A DNA stretch of 64,000 nucleotides from Devosia sp. 2618 (GTDB lineage Bacteria > Pseudomonadota > Alphaproteobacteria > Rhizobiales > Devosiaceae), in assembly GCF_040546815.1 (NCBI RefSeq), contig NZ_JBEPOO010000001.1:1240001-1304000 (forward strand). Direction: 5' to 3'. Made by a program: the position numbers and the translations under genes. Of this stretch, positions 63,458 to 64,000 are shown in pieces. Numbering within the stretch: position 1 is the stretch's first letter; every line of letters starts with the position of its first letter. The notes under the pieces were generated by a model. It was not told the origin of the DNA, did not search any database, and saw only the letters and a program-made list of their open reading frames with translations.

Positions 63458-63967
63458 ATGGCTAACGTCCTGATTGTGGCCTATTTGCTGATCGTCCTGG
63501 CGCTGATTGCAGTTATCCTGCTGCAGCGCTCTGAGGGCGGCGCTCTGGGTATTGGCGGCGGCGGCGGTGGCGGCGGTATCATGACCGCACGCGGCTCTGC
63601 CAACCTGCTCACGCGCACCACTGCGATTCTCGCGACGCTGTTCTTCGCGACAGCAATCGGTTTGACGATCCTGTCCGAACTGGATCGTGGCACTTCGGGT
63701 ATTCTCGAACGTGCTGCAGCGTCCCAGGACGGCGCGGCGCCGACCAGCGTGCTCGATGCGCTCAACTCCCTTCAGGGTGGCGGCGCACCGTCTGATCTTC
63801 CTGTTCCCACGAGCGATCCTGTTGCCCCAGCTGGTAGCGATCCCGTGACGCAGGATGTGGTTCCGTCCACGACGTCTGCTCCCGCAGCGCCAGCAACTCC
63901 CGACGCATCGGGCGACCTTCCGGTCCCCGACGCTCCGGAAACGCCGGCCGCTCCGGCCTCGAACTAA
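63458..63967 (+). CDS. secG: Preprotein translocase subunit SecG
   Basis: 169 residues, longer than the E. coli protein (110). Two membrane helices (VLIVAYLLIVLALIAVILLQ and TTAILATLFFATAIGLTIL) flank the cytosolic loop with a Gly tract (GIGGGGGGGGIMTARG), typical of SecG. The C-terminal 80 residues are Ala/Pro/Ser/Asp-rich and probably unstructured in the periplasm. It assists SecYE in translocation. The plus-strand sequence ends 33 bases after its stop; pyrG often follows in relatives but is not seen here. Confidence 0.95.
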   Translation: MANVLIVAYLLIVLALIAVILLQRSEGGALGIGGGGGGGGIMTARGSANLLTRTTAILATLFFATAIGLTILSELDRGTSGILERAAASQDGAAPTSVLDALNSLQGGGAPSDLPVPTSDPVAPAGSDPVTQDVVPSTTSAPAAPATPDASGDLPVPDAPETPAAPASN

Positions 63968-64000
63968 CCGCCGTAAGGCGAACCAAAGAGGGGGATGGAA

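Overview
The window reads as one chromosomal segment of an alphaproteobacterium of the order Hyphomicrobiales. A Devosia-like lineage is my best guess, inferred from gene order (dnaE, rpsB-tsf, pyrH-frr-uppS-cdsA-rseP-bamA-lpxD-fabZ-lpxA-lpxB-gltA-gltX-comEC, lexA-moeA-moaC-trpCDGE-ppiD, tpiA-secG), a MipZ-type ParA ATPase, GAAC/GTTC-type LexA boxes and GC-rich codon use. No rRNA, tRNA or CRISPR array was found. Genus cannot be proven from the sequence by eye.

Bases 1 to about 10,230 are accessory DNA with lower GC and a different style. They carry an exported Rap1a/Tai-type immunity-like protein, two tandem decayed copies of a phage Rha-type regulator, a winged-helix regulator, and a solitary serine resolvase with a well-formed three-subsite res locus. 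Next comes a compact five-gene block (3,785-10,090) around one divergent intergenic region. Leftward it holds an exported trypsin-like protease with a peptidoglycan-binding-like domain, a LEM-3-like GIY-YIG nuclease with a second C-terminal domain, and an unrecognised 239-residue protein. Rightward it holds an exported HExxH metallopeptidase and an Mrr-nuclease/NACHT ATPase fusion. This block is the best candidate in the window for an undescribed, possibly anti-phage, system.

From 10.3 to 23.4 kb are ordinary chromosomal genes: lipoprotein, YjbR-like protein, MgtE with a CPT-like kinase, GST, DUF1489, a VWA/J-domain pair, mipZ, a SPOR-tailed D,D-carboxypeptidase, clpS-clpA and a YoaK-like protein, plus two very short single-helix ORFs (13,393 and 23,521). 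From 23.7 to 44.6 kb is the replication, translation, envelope and lipid A backbone, ending in gltA, gltX and comEC.

Between comEC and lexA sits an 8.4-kb sugar-acid module. A leftward operon dgoK-dgoA-lactonase-GH42 beta-galactosidase is accompanied by a periplasmic M20 amidohydrolase and a rightward IlvD/Edd-family sugar-acid dehydratase. Together they cover most of an oxidative (De Ley-Doudoroff-type) galactose pathway. Galactose dehydrogenase, a transporter and a regulator are not in the window. The backbone resumes with cspA, lexA (two LexA boxes), moeA, moaC and trpC-D-G-E in one leftward run downstream of a PpiD-like foldase, then tpiA and secG on the plus strand. Dispersed palindromic repeats of a few kinds occupy several intergenic gaps (14.7, 19.5, 53.1 and 58.9 kb).
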